32,157 nucleotides of DNA, taken from NCBI GenBank assembly GCA_026983515.1, contig JALWHT010000191.1, positions 1 to 32,157 of the forward strand, written 5' to 3'. Below, piece by piece: positions 24,993 to 32,157 of the stretch. The notes beneath the pieces were generated by a model that saw only the letters and a program-made list of their open reading frames with translations, ran no database searches and had not been told where the DNA came from. How positions within the stretch are numbered: position 1 is the first letter of the stretch; every line of letters starts with the position of its first letter. The stretch comes from Sulfurovum sp. (lineage in GTDB: Bacteria; Campylobacterota; Campylobacteria; Campylobacterales; Sulfurovaceae). The position numbers and the translations under genes are program-made.

Positions 24993-25312
24993 ATCGTACA
25001 TTCTCCTGTTTGTGACAGTTTTTTCAATTCCGGCAGTTCTATGTCAAGATGGCGTATCTCTTCAAGCGCTTCAGCCCTGAATCTGTCCAAAGGAGTGCGA
25101 ATGCTGTAGTATGCCCATGTTCCTTTTCGATCGACACGAAGGAATCCTGCCTCTTTGAGTATCTTCAGGTGCCGTGAGAGGCGCGACTGGATCATCTTCA
25201 GCGATGCCTGCAACTCACAGACACAGAGCGCCCCATGTTCATCGAAAAAACGCAACATCAACACCCGTGTTTCGTCATTGAGTGAGGCAACGGTTTTTAG
25301 AAAATCGTCCAT
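24989..25312 (-). CDS. arsR: ArsR/SmtB-family metalloregulator
   Basis: A 107-residue winged-helix repressor. Helix 3 carries ALCVCELQ with Cys30 and Cys32, the As(III)-binding CVC motif of arsenic-type ArsR. The recognition region IQSRLSRHLKILKEAGFL (41-58) and the wing VDRKGTWAYYSI (59-70) follow. It should be released from DNA by arsenite or antimonite. It is the first gene of arsR-arsC, overlapping arsC by four bases. An inverted repeat 47 bases upstream of its start fits its operator. Confidence 0.92.
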   Translation of the reverse strand: MDDFLKTVASLNDETRVLMLRFFDEHGALCVCELQASLKMIQSRLSRHLKILKEAGFLRVDRKGTWAYYSIRTPLDRFRAEALEEIRHLDIELPELKKLSQTGECTI

Positions 25313-25358
25313 CTTTATCCTTTCGATTTGGCAAAGTGTAGCATAAACTAATTAATAT

Positions 25359-25374
25359 ATCAATATATCTTGAT
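25359..25374. promoter_or_regulatory. Probable ArsR operator
   Basis: A perfect inverted repeat ATCAA, six bases (TATATC), TTGAT. It lies between the divergent arsR gene and the arsB remnant, within a longer AT-rich segment (25348-25381). The placement in a divergent ars promoter region fits an ArsR operator. Confidence 0.5.
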
Positions 25375-25406
25375 TTATATTCTGCTATACTCCACAAAAA
25401 ACAAGG

Positions 25407-25641
25407 CTATCCATATTTCCTGCAACGAGCCTCTTTTTGGTTACTCTCCTTTTCATCATCTGGCAGCCAAAAGGTTTACTGATAGGAACAACTGCTGTTA
25501 TCGGTGCCGTTACTGCACTGCTTTGGCTGCATGTGCTGGCACAAAAAGGTATGAAGAGTAGTAGGATGGGAGGAATACATGAAGATAGGTATGGTCGTCA
25601 CACCGCCGATACTGTTCATCGCCCTGCTTGGACTGCTGTAA
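25407..25641 (+). pseudogene. arsB: Remnant of an ArsB-type arsenite efflux pump
   Basis: An ArsB of about 430 residues has been reduced to its two ends. Reading frame 25407-25500 gives SLFLVTLLFIIWQPKGL and then IGTTAVIGAV, matching the ArsB N-terminus (VIWQPKGLGIG...). It then joins ALLWLHVLAQKGMK, which matches the C-terminal segment of ArsB (SLATLLWLHVLSQKNM). So the middle, roughly 350 residues, is deleted. A further +1 shift near 25565 is needed to read WEEYMKIGMVVTPPILFIA, ending with LLGLL and the TAA at 25639-25641, again the ArsB end. No usable ATG heads the frame; the codon where one is expected reads AGG. Confidence 0.8.
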
Positions 25642-25647
25642 CCTATT

Positions 25648-26139
25648 CTACTTTCGCAGCAGCCTCTGGGCAACAATGCCCTGTACCCAGGCACCCACCA
25701 CGACCCAAAAGGTATAAAACAGCGTAAAGCTCCATCCAAAATAGGTGACCATCAGCGGTATCCACGGAATTTTAATGGCACGCGCATAAATGAATGCGAC
25801 GATGAGTCCGTCTTTGGCACCCTGCTCACGCAGGTTTTGCAGCAGCGGATACCAGACATATCCCGGACCGTGGCTGAGAATGCCGCCAAAAAGTGCCAAG
25901 AACCACCCTTTTATGCCACTCTCCTCTCCTATATAGCTGCTAATCGCCTTTTCATCAATGTAGGCATTCAGCAGTGCCATCAGAAAGAATACCAGTAACA
26001 AAATCGGAATGATCATCTTCAATACCCCAAGACTTGCCCAGAGCGCTGACACCGTTTTGTCTGGGTGCAGGATACCAAGTACCAGATAGAGAAGTGCTAC
26101 AACGCCAAGCATCACCAGCCCGCTGTGGTTCTTTTTCAT
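25648..26139 (-). CDS. Half-size permease, C-terminal partner (DUF318/ArsP-like)
   Basis: A 163-residue membrane protein with about four or five helices. It carries FGGILSHGPGYVWYPLLQNL and then YARAIKIPWIPLMVTYFGW, as in PF03773-type predicted permeases. Its central stretch can be aligned to the partner gene (FGGI...G.P...L..L.E.GA), so the two are likely the duplicated halves of one transporter. It starts four bases inside the partner's end (ATGA). Its stop is 7 bases from the convergent arsB remnant. A substrate such as arsenite or a metal is inferred from context. Confidence 0.8.
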   Translation of the reverse strand: MKKNHSGLVMLGVVALLYLVLGILHPDKTVSALWASLGVLKMIIPILLLVFFLMALLNAYIDEKAISSYIGEESGIKGWFLALFGGILSHGPGYVWYPLLQNLREQGAKDGLIVAFIYARAIKIPWIPLMVTYFGWSFTLFYTFWVVVGAWVQGIVAQRLLRK

Positions 26140-26561
26140 GCAAATATCCTAACACAATAGGTAATAAAGAAAGCCAGTACAAAAGAAAATAGCAGGCTCA
26201 GCAAGTTACGTACCAAAGCAAAGCGGAATCCGAAAATAGAAAACTCCATAGGCAGCTGCACCACGCCGAGGGTAACAAAGGCAAGAATAAATGCCGTCAC
26301 TCCGTAAAATGAAGCTCCCTCCTTGAGCAGCTCACCGCCGATGATGTAGCTTAAAAAGGGCTGCCCGACAGAAATTCCGCCAAATCCTACCCCCACCAGC
26401 ATGTCATGCAGTGCAGTGCCATTAAAAAGAGTTCGGAGCATTTCGGGAGTAATGTAGATTTTAAAGAGTCCGATAAGTCCGATGATCGCCAGCAGCATCG
26501 GGGCGATCATTCTCAGACTTTTAAGCGTTCCGGTTGCCGCCGCTTTCAGTTTTTGCTTCAC
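26136..26561 (-). CDS. Half-size permease, N-terminal partner (DUF318/ArsP-like)
   Basis: A 141-residue protein with four hydrophobic segments. The motif VGFGGISVGQPFLSYIIGGE and then LLKEGASFYGVTAFILAF corresponds to the repeat found in the partner. The end, SIFGFRFALVRNLLSLLFSF, fits the family. It overlaps the partner by four bases. A weak GAGT-type site precedes the ATG, 56 bases downstream of the cytochrome gene, so an operon with it is possible. Confidence 0.78.
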   Translation of the reverse strand: MKQKLKAAATGTLKSLRMIAPMLLAIIGLIGLFKIYITPEMLRTLFNGTALHDMLVGVGFGGISVGQPFLSYIIGGELLKEGASFYGVTAFILAFVTLGVVQLPMEFSIFGFRFALVRNLLSLLFSFVLAFFITYCVRIFA

Positions 26562-26617
26562 GCTATCACCTTTTTTTCGGCATTATGAAGGCAAACGGCT
26601 GACAGGGAGTTGAAAGC

Positions 26618-27397
26618 CTATTCCCAGAATGGCAGCAGGTAGGCGATCTGCTCATCACTCAGCACCGCTGTCGTCTGCGAAATACACTTCAAATGCACCT
26701 TTGTCGCTTCAATTTTAAGCTTGGCGATCTTTTCAAGCAACGGCGCGACACTGCTTGGATCCTCTCTGTCGATCATCGCTTCGGCAACCTCATCCTCAAG
26801 CGGTTTGAGCTGCATCTTGATCTTCTTGACTGCACTTAGCGTCTCCTTACGGATGACAAGCAGTTTTTTCTTCTGTTCTGGCGTGAGTCCCAACGCACCC
26901 TTGTCCCAGTGCTTGACAAGCAGTTTGGTCAGATGCGGCAGACGGTCACTGTTGATAAGAAACGGAGAGTCGGTCAGGGCTCGGATCTTATCGTTAGCCT
27001 GTACTTCTTTGATCATTGCCGCAAAATCTTTATGGGGGTACGTCTTTACAAGATAGTCTGCAATCGTCTCCAGCTCAGCTTTCGTGACATTCCCTTTCTG
27101 AGAAGGCATCACACCAAATTTGGCTACCTTGTTGGACTCACACACCGACTTGGAAACATCGGGATTGAGTACATAGTCGACAATGAAAGCTTTTTGCGCT
27201 TCAGGCTTCTCCTTTGCCAGTTTCACATGAAACACCACCGCATCCATTGCAGGCGCTTTGAGCTTCTGAAGCTGAAAAAAGTTGGGGCTTTCTAGCATAT
27301 GGCAAGTGGCACACTTGGCTTTGGCAAGGGCTGCGGCATCGTTGGCAAGCAGCGTGCTGCCAAGCATAGAGAGGAGTACAATTGTTTGTTTCATCAT
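26618..27397 (-). CDS. Mono-haem c-type cytochrome with CpxP/Spy-like C-terminal domain
   Basis: A 259-residue exported protein (signal peptide about 1-18). The N-terminal class I cytochrome has CATCH (29-33) and a likely axial Met97 in GVMPSQKG. From about 165 comes a second region, with LGLTPEQKKKLL (170-181) and, near the end, VLSDEQIAYLLPFW. These paired LTxxQ-like motifs resemble the periplasmic CpxP/Spy/ZraP chaperone and metal-sensing family. Fusion of the two types is unusual. It lies upstream of the two permease genes. The AT-rich region before its start holds the promoter. Confidence 0.8.
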   Translation of the reverse strand: MMKQTIVLLSMLGSTLLANDAAALAKAKCATCHMLESPNFFQLQKLKAPAMDAVVFHVKLAKEKPEAQKAFIVDYVLNPDVSKSVCESNKVAKFGVMPSQKGNVTKAELETIADYLVKTYPHKDFAAMIKEVQANDKIRALTDSPFLINSDRLPHLTKLLVKHWDKGALGLTPEQKKKLLVIRKETLSAVKKIKMQLKPLEDEVAEAMIDREDPSSVAPLLEKIAKLKIEATKVHLKCISQTTAVLSDEQIAYLLPFWE

Positions 27398-27504
27398 TTG
27401 GGTTCCTTTTGTATTACAATTTAAATATATAATAATAGCACAGCAATCTCAACCTAATATGAATTTTATATTAAGTGAATAAGTTGAGAAACAAATCCGT
27501 GCAC

Positions 27505-29205
27505 TTAGGAAGAACAACTCATATGCGATACCCCCGCAATGTCAAAAAGTTCAGCAGGTTTCTTTCGGTAATATTTGCTCTCCACTGCTTCAGACTGTTC
27601 AGCGTAGGGATTTGTCATGACTTCCATAAGTTCCTCTATCAGAGAGTAGTCTCCGCGCTGGGCAGCTTTATAGGTGGGTACGAGTATCCACTCACGCAGT
27701 GTGTATTTGGGGTTGGTCTTTTTCATCTGTGCAGAGAGTGTTTCTCGGGATTCCAGTGTATCCGCATCGATAGCACTTCGCCACTGCTTGAGCCATGCTC
27801 GCCAGCGATCAAGGAGTGCTTCGTTGTCGGTATTGGCATAGAAGCTCTTGGTAAGCGGTGCAATGATATCGGGGATATGGGAGAGTTCACGGAAAAAGAT
27901 CGTATAGTCCACCGTTGTCTCTATCATCAGCCGCATCAAGTCGTTGAAAAGTTCTGCATCAAACGTTTGCAATCCAAGCTTGGAAGTCCACATCTCTGTC
28001 ATCCTCGCATACATGAGGGCAGAAAATGCCTTTTGTACCTCATTCAGTCTTTTCAGTGCCTCTGCATCATCCTGTAACAGCGGCTGCAGTGCCAAGACAA
28101 ACATCTTGAAATTCTGCTCCGCCGCTTTGGGCTGGTTTAGAAAAGAGAAGTGCCGCCCTCCGCCCGTCCAAGGCTGGTAGTAGGGATCGAATGCATCCAT
28201 AAACCCGAATGGTCCATAGTCAAGCGTAAAGCCGCCTACTGCACAGTTGTCACTGTTGAAGTTCCCCTGACAGTACCCTACCCGTATCCAGTTGGCTACC
28301 AGTGCGCTCAGACGCTTGCCAAAGGCATGGGCAAGCTGCATGACCTGCTCTCTCAATGGTAGAGTGGTATCAACCTCTTCACTGTACTCACGGTTGATGA
28401 TGTACCGCACCATCACTTCAAGCTCCTCCATCGCCTGAGGATGCTCCTCTTTGCGTGCACGACGACCAAAGAGTTCAAGCTGCCCTACACGCAAAAATGA
28501 GGAGGCAACCCGCGTTGTGATAGCTACAGGTTCATCGATCATCACTTCGGGGTCTCTGGAGTGCGACCCCTCGCGAAACCATGGGCGTTTGACCATTTCA
28601 GTCGCAGAGGTGTAGAGTGTCAAGGAACGCGTAGTCGGCACACCAAGCGCATGCATGTGCTCCTGCGCCAGAAACTCCCGCACACTCGAACGAAGCACCG
28701 CACGCCCGTCCGCACCCCGGCAGTAAGGTGTTCGCCCGCCGCCTTTGAGCTGCATCTCCCACCGCTTGCCATTGAGTACCCCCTCAAAGATAGAGACAGC
28801 ACGCCCGTCACCATACCCGTTACCAAACGGACACTGTTCATAGAGCTCCGTACCGTAAATAGAGAGCGCATACCCCGTCGCCCAGCCGTGTGGTCGCAGC
28901 GGTTCGGGCAGACTGGAAGCATCGCCGCTGAACATTCGCATAAAAGGCTCTGAGGTTGCCAACGCATCCGACAATCCAAGCTCCTTGAAAAACGCTTTGC
29001 TGTGTGCCACATAGCGAGGGTTTGCTATGGGTGTGGGTTTAAGCGGCACGTAGTGCCCCCTGAAGACCTGGCGCGAGTCGTGGTCTCTGCCATCATCAGT
29101 TGCCTGAGGGTCGGGCTGCAGAGTTTCAAGCAGTGAATAATTCGCGTATTGTGCAAAGGTTGCAAGCGTCTCTATTAGTATGGTGTTTGTATCATTTTTC
29201 ATCAT
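27505..29205 (-). CDS. selO: Protein adenylyltransferase SelO (YdiU family)
   Basis: SelO is a pseudokinase-fold enzyme that transfers AMP from ATP to proteins and helps resist oxidative stress. The 566-residue protein has the ATP-site features [20 protein letters not shown] (about 153-172), GVPTTRSL, and [20 protein letters not shown] (about 315-335), where Asp, Asn and the final Asp bind metal. It ends in SCSS: the penultimate-region Cys is where animal SelO has selenocysteine. The usual HGxxNTDN is QGNFNSDN here, a variant I believe is typical of a longer subgroup. It is divergent from the two-component genes and single. Confidence 0.92.
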   Translation of the reverse strand: MMKNDTNTILIETLATFAQYANYSLLETLQPDPQATDDGRDHDSRQVFRGHYVPLKPTPIANPRYVAHSKAFFKELGLSDALATSEPFMRMFSGDASSLPEPLRPHGWATGYALSIYGTELYEQCPFGNGYGDGRAVSIFEGVLNGKRWEMQLKGGGRTPYCRGADGRAVLRSSVREFLAQEHMHALGVPTTRSLTLYTSATEMVKRPWFREGSHSRDPEVMIDEPVAITTRVASSFLRVGQLELFGRRARKEEHPQAMEELEVMVRYIINREYSEEVDTTLPLREQVMQLAHAFGKRLSALVANWIRVGYCQGNFNSDNCAVGGFTLDYGPFGFMDAFDPYYQPWTGGGRHFSFLNQPKAAEQNFKMFVLALQPLLQDDAEALKRLNEVQKAFSALMYARMTEMWTSKLGLQTFDAELFNDLMRLMIETTVDYTIFFRELSHIPDIIAPLTKSFYANTDNEALLDRWRAWLKQWRSAIDADTLESRETLSAQMKKTNPKYTLREWILVPTYKAAQRGDYSLIEELMEVMTNPYAEQSEAVESKYYRKKPAELFDIAGVSHMSCSS

Positions 29206-29269
29206 GCTTCCAATTAGGAGTATATCTATCTTATTTACACTATAGCAGAGAAATTTGAAAGTAGTGACA

Positions 29270-29302
29270 GTTGATATTTGGTTGATACTCTCTTGCTACA
29301 AT
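29270..29302 (+). promoter_or_regulatory. Two-component promoter with an 11-bp-period direct repeat
   Basis: GTTGATA occurs at 29270-29276 and again at 29281-29287, exactly 11 bases (one helical turn) apart, a spacing used by OmpR/PhoB-type regulators. TACAAT (29297-29302) is the -10. No normally spaced -35 is seen, so activation by a bound regulator, perhaps the encoded one, is plausible. Confidence 0.5.
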
Positions 29303-29319
29303 AACGCAAAAGGAGTTGT

Positions 29320-29985
29320 ATGCACCAGAAAATCCTGCTGCTTGAAGATGATCTGCAGCTGAACGATACCGTCAAACAGTTTCTCGAACACCATGGCTAC
29401 ACGGTACTTAGTGCCTACGATGCACACCGTGCAAAAGAGATCGCCTATGAAACCGATGTGGATCTGATGCTGCTTGACATCAAGGTGCCGGCACAGAACG
29501 GTTTTGACCTGCTTGCAGAGCTGCGTAAAGAGGGCAACGACACGCCGGCTATCTTCATTACCTCTCTGCACAGCGTTGAAGATGTCAGCCACGGATTTGA
29601 TGTGGGATGTGACGACTACATCCGCAAACCTTTTGCCCTCAAGGAGCTGCTGGTACGCATTGAAGCACAGCTGCGCAAACGCTACGGCAGCAGAGATGCC
29701 TACATCGACCTGGGAGAGGAGATGTGCTTCTACCCCAAAGAGTTCCGGCTGACAAAAGCAGGCGAAACGCTTTCACTCAAGAACAAAGAGGCCAAACTGC
29801 TGGCTCTCCTGCTCGAACACAGCAACCAGCTTGTTGACTACGACAAAATCAACACCGCTCTTTGGGATTACGATGAGGAACCAAGCCCTGGATCGCTGCG
29901 CACCTACATCAAGACCCTGCGCTCGTTAATTGGCAAAGCGCATATCGAAACTGTCAAAAATGTAGGATACCGCTTTGTTCCGTAG
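29320..29985 (+). CDS. OmpR-family response regulator
   Basis: A 221-residue DNA-binding regulator. The receiver domain (1-118) has acidic residues Glu9-Asp11, the phosphorylation site Asp53 in LLDIKVP, Thr81 and Lys103 in IRKPF. The winged-helix output (about 125-221) ends with the OmpR-type recognition helix GSLRTYIKTLRSLIGK and the wing VKNVGYRFV. AAGGAG precedes ATG 29320. Its end overlaps the kinase gene by 11 bases. Confidence 0.95.
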   Translation: MHQKILLLEDDLQLNDTVKQFLEHHGYTVLSAYDAHRAKEIAYETDVDLMLLDIKVPAQNGFDLLAELRKEGNDTPAIFITSLHSVEDVSHGFDVGCDDYIRKPFALKELLVRIEAQLRKRYGSRDAYIDLGEEMCFYPKEFRLTKAGETLSLKNKEAKLLALLLEHSNQLVDYDKINTALWDYDEEPSPGSLRTYIKTLRSLIGKAHIETVKNVGYRFVP

Positions 29986-31138
29986 CGAAAAGAAGAGCCT
30001 TTATCGTTTTCTCTCCATCTATCTGCTCTCCACATTCATTCTCTTTGCTATTGGAGCTTCCATCTTCTACACCCTTGAGAAGCACCACCTCATCGATAAA
30101 CAGCGTCAAATGATGACGCAGGAGGCAGAGCATCTCCAACACCAACTCATTGCGCTGCACAAAAGTTTCGCTAAAAAGCTGCCGATCTACATCGACCCGG
30201 CCTACACGCTCACACTGCTTGACATCGACAAACAGCCCATCACAGGAAGCTCCACACTTTTAAAACTGATAGACTTTACAAGGGAGTATCAGAGTATCGG
30301 CAGCGAGCTTGTCTATCTCAAATTTGTAGAGCCCTACTACCTCGGTACCGCTTACATCGTGCTGCAAACCCCGTTAGATCAGGCTGGTCTTTCGCAGGTA
30401 AAACGAACCATTATCCTCTTTATGCTCGCCGCCGGTCTTTTCTTTCTACTGCTTGGGCTCTTTCTTGGACGCCTTTTCATCGCTCCGATGCGCGAAGCGA
30501 TAGAGACAATGAACCGCTTCATTCAGGACACCACACATGAACTCAATACACCTGTGAGCACCATTTTAACCAACCTCGAGCTGATACAGACCATGCAAAA
30601 ATGCGATGCCAAAGAGGAGATGCAGCGCATAGAGATCGCCTCCAAGACACTTAGCCGCATCTACGATGACCTGACCTATCTCAAGCTCAACCACGCCTAC
30701 CACAGAGATATACGCCCTCTTGACCTTTCATCTCTTTTAAAAGAGCGCATCGCCTACTTTGCCACAGCCATCGAAGCAAAAAAACTGCAACTTGAAGAGC
30801 ATGTAGAGGAGGGGGTCGTGCTTGAGATGGATCATGACGATGCACTCAGACTCATTGACAATCTGCTCTCCAATGCCGTCAAATACAACCGTACTGGAGG
30901 GAAACTGCGTATTGAACTTGGGGCTACACGGCTTGTTATTGAAGACAGTGGTATTGGCATGGATACACAGACACTGCAGTATATCCATGAACGCTTCAGG
31001 CGAGCCAACAGCAGCGAAGGTGGATTTGGCATCGGTCTGGATATTGTCCATCAAGTCATCAAAGCATACGGATTTGAGATTACATTCAACTCACAGCCAC
31101 ACAAAGGTACGGAGGTAACAGTACAATGGAAAAAATAA
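29975..31138 (+). CDS. Sensor histidine kinase
   Basis: A 387-residue membrane kinase paired with the upstream regulator. There are two membrane helices (about 15-33 and 147-168) enclosing a periplasmic sensor of about 110 residues with no recognisable fold. The phospho-acceptor is His188 in TTHELNTPVSTI. The N box DNLLSNAVKYNRTGG and G box EDSGIGMD follow. The start is TTG 29975, about eight bases after AGGA, and overlaps the regulator's end. A small cytochrome gene overlaps its stop, so the stimulus may be redox related. That is inference. Confidence 0.93.
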   Translation: MFRSEKKSLYRFLSIYLLSTFILFAIGASIFYTLEKHHLIDKQRQMMTQEAEHLQHQLIALHKSFAKKLPIYIDPAYTLTLLDIDKQPITGSSTLLKLIDFTREYQSIGSELVYLKFVEPYYLGTAYIVLQTPLDQAGLSQVKRTIILFMLAAGLFFLLLGLFLGRLFIAPMREAIETMNRFIQDTTHELNTPVSTILTNLELIQTMQKCDAKEEMQRIEIASKTLSRIYDDLTYLKLNHAYHRDIRPLDLSSLLKERIAYFATAIEAKKLQLEEHVEEGVVLEMDHDDALRLIDNLLSNAVKYNRTGGKLRIELGATRLVIEDSGIGMDTQTLQYIHERFRRANSSEGGFGIGLDIVHQVIKAYGFEITFNSQPHKGTEVTVQWKK

Positions 31139-31527
31139 ACAATACAGCACATAGATACAGCCCTGTCTTGCTTTGCATTCTTGTGCTTATACCCGGCACA
31201 CTCAAGGCTGCCCCACAACAGGAAACAGTCTCTTTGCAGAAACAATGTCTTGCCTGCCATGAAGCACAGCAGATCCCTTCAGAGATGATCTACCGACGCT
31301 ACCTGATGCGCTACTCCTCCAAACAAACCATCAAAAAAAAGATATTTTCCTACCTCCAGCATCCTTCAGTCAGTACTTCTATCATGCCTGCACCCTTTTT
31401 CGGAAAATTTCCTCTCAAAAAAGCCACAACACTGGATGACAAAAGGCTGGAAAGACTCATAGAGGCTTACATAGCACACTACGATGTCGACGGCAAGATC
31501 GTCATCGTAACACAAAATGAGGACTAG
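31126..31527 (+). CDS. Small c-type cytochrome
   Basis: A 133-residue exported protein: signal peptide to about residue 28, then a single haem site CLACH (41-45) and a likely axial Met87 in SIMPAPFFG. This is a short class I-like cytochrome. The start overlaps the kinase stop by 13 bases with GGAGGT upstream, so translation is coupled to the kinase. The 3' end overlaps the convergent haem-binding gene by four bases. Its link to the two-component system (sensor part or target) is unknown. Confidence 0.82.
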   Translation: MEKINNTAHRYSPVLLCILVLIPGTLKAAPQQETVSLQKQCLACHEAQQIPSEMIYRRYLMRYSSKQTIKKKIFSYLQHPSVSTSIMPAPFFGKFPLKKATTLDDKRLERLIEAYIAHYDVDGKIVIVTQNED

Positions 31528-31970
31528 TCCTCATCCTCCTCTTCATGCTTTTCTTCTCCAAAAGTGCGTTTAAGCCCCTCTATCAGAGCATGCTTCTCCT
31601 CTTTAGAGAGTCTGGCTTCAGGATGTGCAAGCAGGTATGAGGCAAGCGGCATTTCACCCTCTTCTACCTCCTCAGCAGCCTCATCTCCTTTGTTCTTCTT
31701 CTGAGCACCCCACATAGAGATATTGAAGTGTTCTCTTCCTTCCTCTACATGACGATAGACCATCCATGAAACCGGAGCAATGTTGCTGTACCACGGCCAT
31801 TTGGTTTCATTGGAGTGGCAGTCTCCGCAAGCACGCATAAAGAGTGTACGGGTTTGGGGACTGTCCCACTTCGGTTCAGAGAAGACTTTGGGGTTAGCGT
31901 GGTCTCTTCCGTAAGGGATAAACTGAATAAGTACCAAAAGAGCAATCACTCCGATAACTGTTTTTTTCAT
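31524..31970 (-). CDS. Haem-binding domain (PF14376-like) cytochrome
   Basis: A 148-residue protein with an N-terminal membrane anchor (about 4-19), then ACGDCHSNETKWPWYSNIAP with a CxxCH site (Cys48, Cys51, His52). The layout, with SWMVYRHVEEGREHFN after it, is that of the haem_bd family. The tail (130-148) is very acidic. I chose ATG 31970 because AGGAG lies six bases upstream; the upstream ATG at 31988 would contain that site in its coding sequence. Its role is not known; other members accompany thiol or metal oxidation systems. Confidence 0.83.
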   Translation of the reverse strand: MKKTVIGVIALLVLIQFIPYGRDHANPKVFSEPKWDSPQTRTLFMRACGDCHSNETKWPWYSNIAPVSWMVYRHVEEGREHFNISMWGAQKKNKGDEAAEEVEEGEMPLASYLLAHPEARLSKEEKHALIEGLKRTFGEEKHEEEDED

Positions 31971-32101
31971 TACACACTCCTTATACAATTAATATATGTC
32001 AACAGTATATCATATATGGCATTGATACCAAAGATAGTATAAAATAAAGTTCGCAATTTTCATTTACGATACTCTTTCAGAAGAAAGAAATGGAGTATAA
32101 A

Positions 32102-32157
32102 ATGAGAATTGATGAACGAGAGTTGTTTAAAAGCGTCATGGTAGGTTTCATGACAGA
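32102..32157 (+). CDS. Start of a new gene, cut by the window edge
   Basis: ATG 32102 opens a frame with no stop to the end of the window, encoding MRIDERELFKSVMVGFMT and one partial codon. TGGAG lies about 6-10 bases upstream. The 18 visible residues are too few to name a family. Confidence 0.5.
   Translation, partial: MRIDERELFKSVMVGFMT

Noticed and set aside
25437-25727. 96-residue frame as a real gene
   Set aside because: Its first half is the ArsB remnant, and its second half is out of frame with the ArsB end, so it is part of the pseudogene; the tail overlaps the permease gene.
1-32157. CRISPR array, insertion sequence, phage or att sites
   Set aside because: No regularly spaced direct repeats, no transposase or integrase frame and no tRNA-flanking repeat were seen on reading.

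Overview
The window looks like the chromosome of a chemolithotrophic Campylobacterota (Epsilonproteobacteria) bacterium, most like Sulfurovum or Sulfurimonas. This is inferred from gene content and protein style: short AT-rich promoters, a YeiH/LysR pair, mono-haem cytochromes, a PAS sensor, and the pairs frr-pyrE and secG. I could not run a search to fix the genus. No phage, insertion sequence or CRISPR array is visible.

Layout. (1) 1-160: the start region of an rRNA operon reading leftward out of the window, with a consensus sigma70 promoter and a boxA-like antiterminator. (2) 244-3001: a small lipoprotein, a BI-1/YccA membrane protein, then secG, frr and pyrE. (3) 3007-5943, minus strand: a PAS protein and a large HerA/DUF853-type ATPase. 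(4) 6023-16484: a nearly complete type II secretion system. The minus-strand operon runs K-L-M-N-C-D-E-J-like, and the divergent plus-strand arm runs G-H-like-I-like-F. The prepilin peptidase (GspO) and a pilotin are not in the window. (5) 16503-18672: RDD protein, MFS transporter and mobA, in one overlapping run. (6) 18662-20780: a LysR regulator divergent from a YeiH-family exporter. (7) 20777-21900: a coiled-coil protein and a DUF805-like membrane protein. (8) 22133-22799: a five-tRNA operon transcribed Pro-His-Arg-Arg-Leu from a clear promoter. (9) 22924-24276: a sodium-dependent NSS-family transporter.

(10) 24315-27397 is the most unusual part, an arsenic/metal-stress locus. It has arsR and a thioredoxin-type arsC with an extra C-terminal Cys-rich domain, and an ArsR-type operator. 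Beside that operator lie the deleted and frameshifted remains of an ArsB arsenite pump. Next to the remnant is a two-gene operon of half-size permeases whose sequences repeat one another, and a c-type cytochrome fused to a CpxP/Spy-like LTxxQ domain. A working reading is that the old ArsB pump was lost and its role passed to the split permease; that is inference.

(11) 27505-31970: selO, divergent from a two-component system whose operon ends with a small c-type cytochrome, which converges with a haem-binding-domain protein. A direct repeat with 11-bp period lies in the response regulator promoter. (12) The window ends inside a new plus-strand gene starting at 32102.
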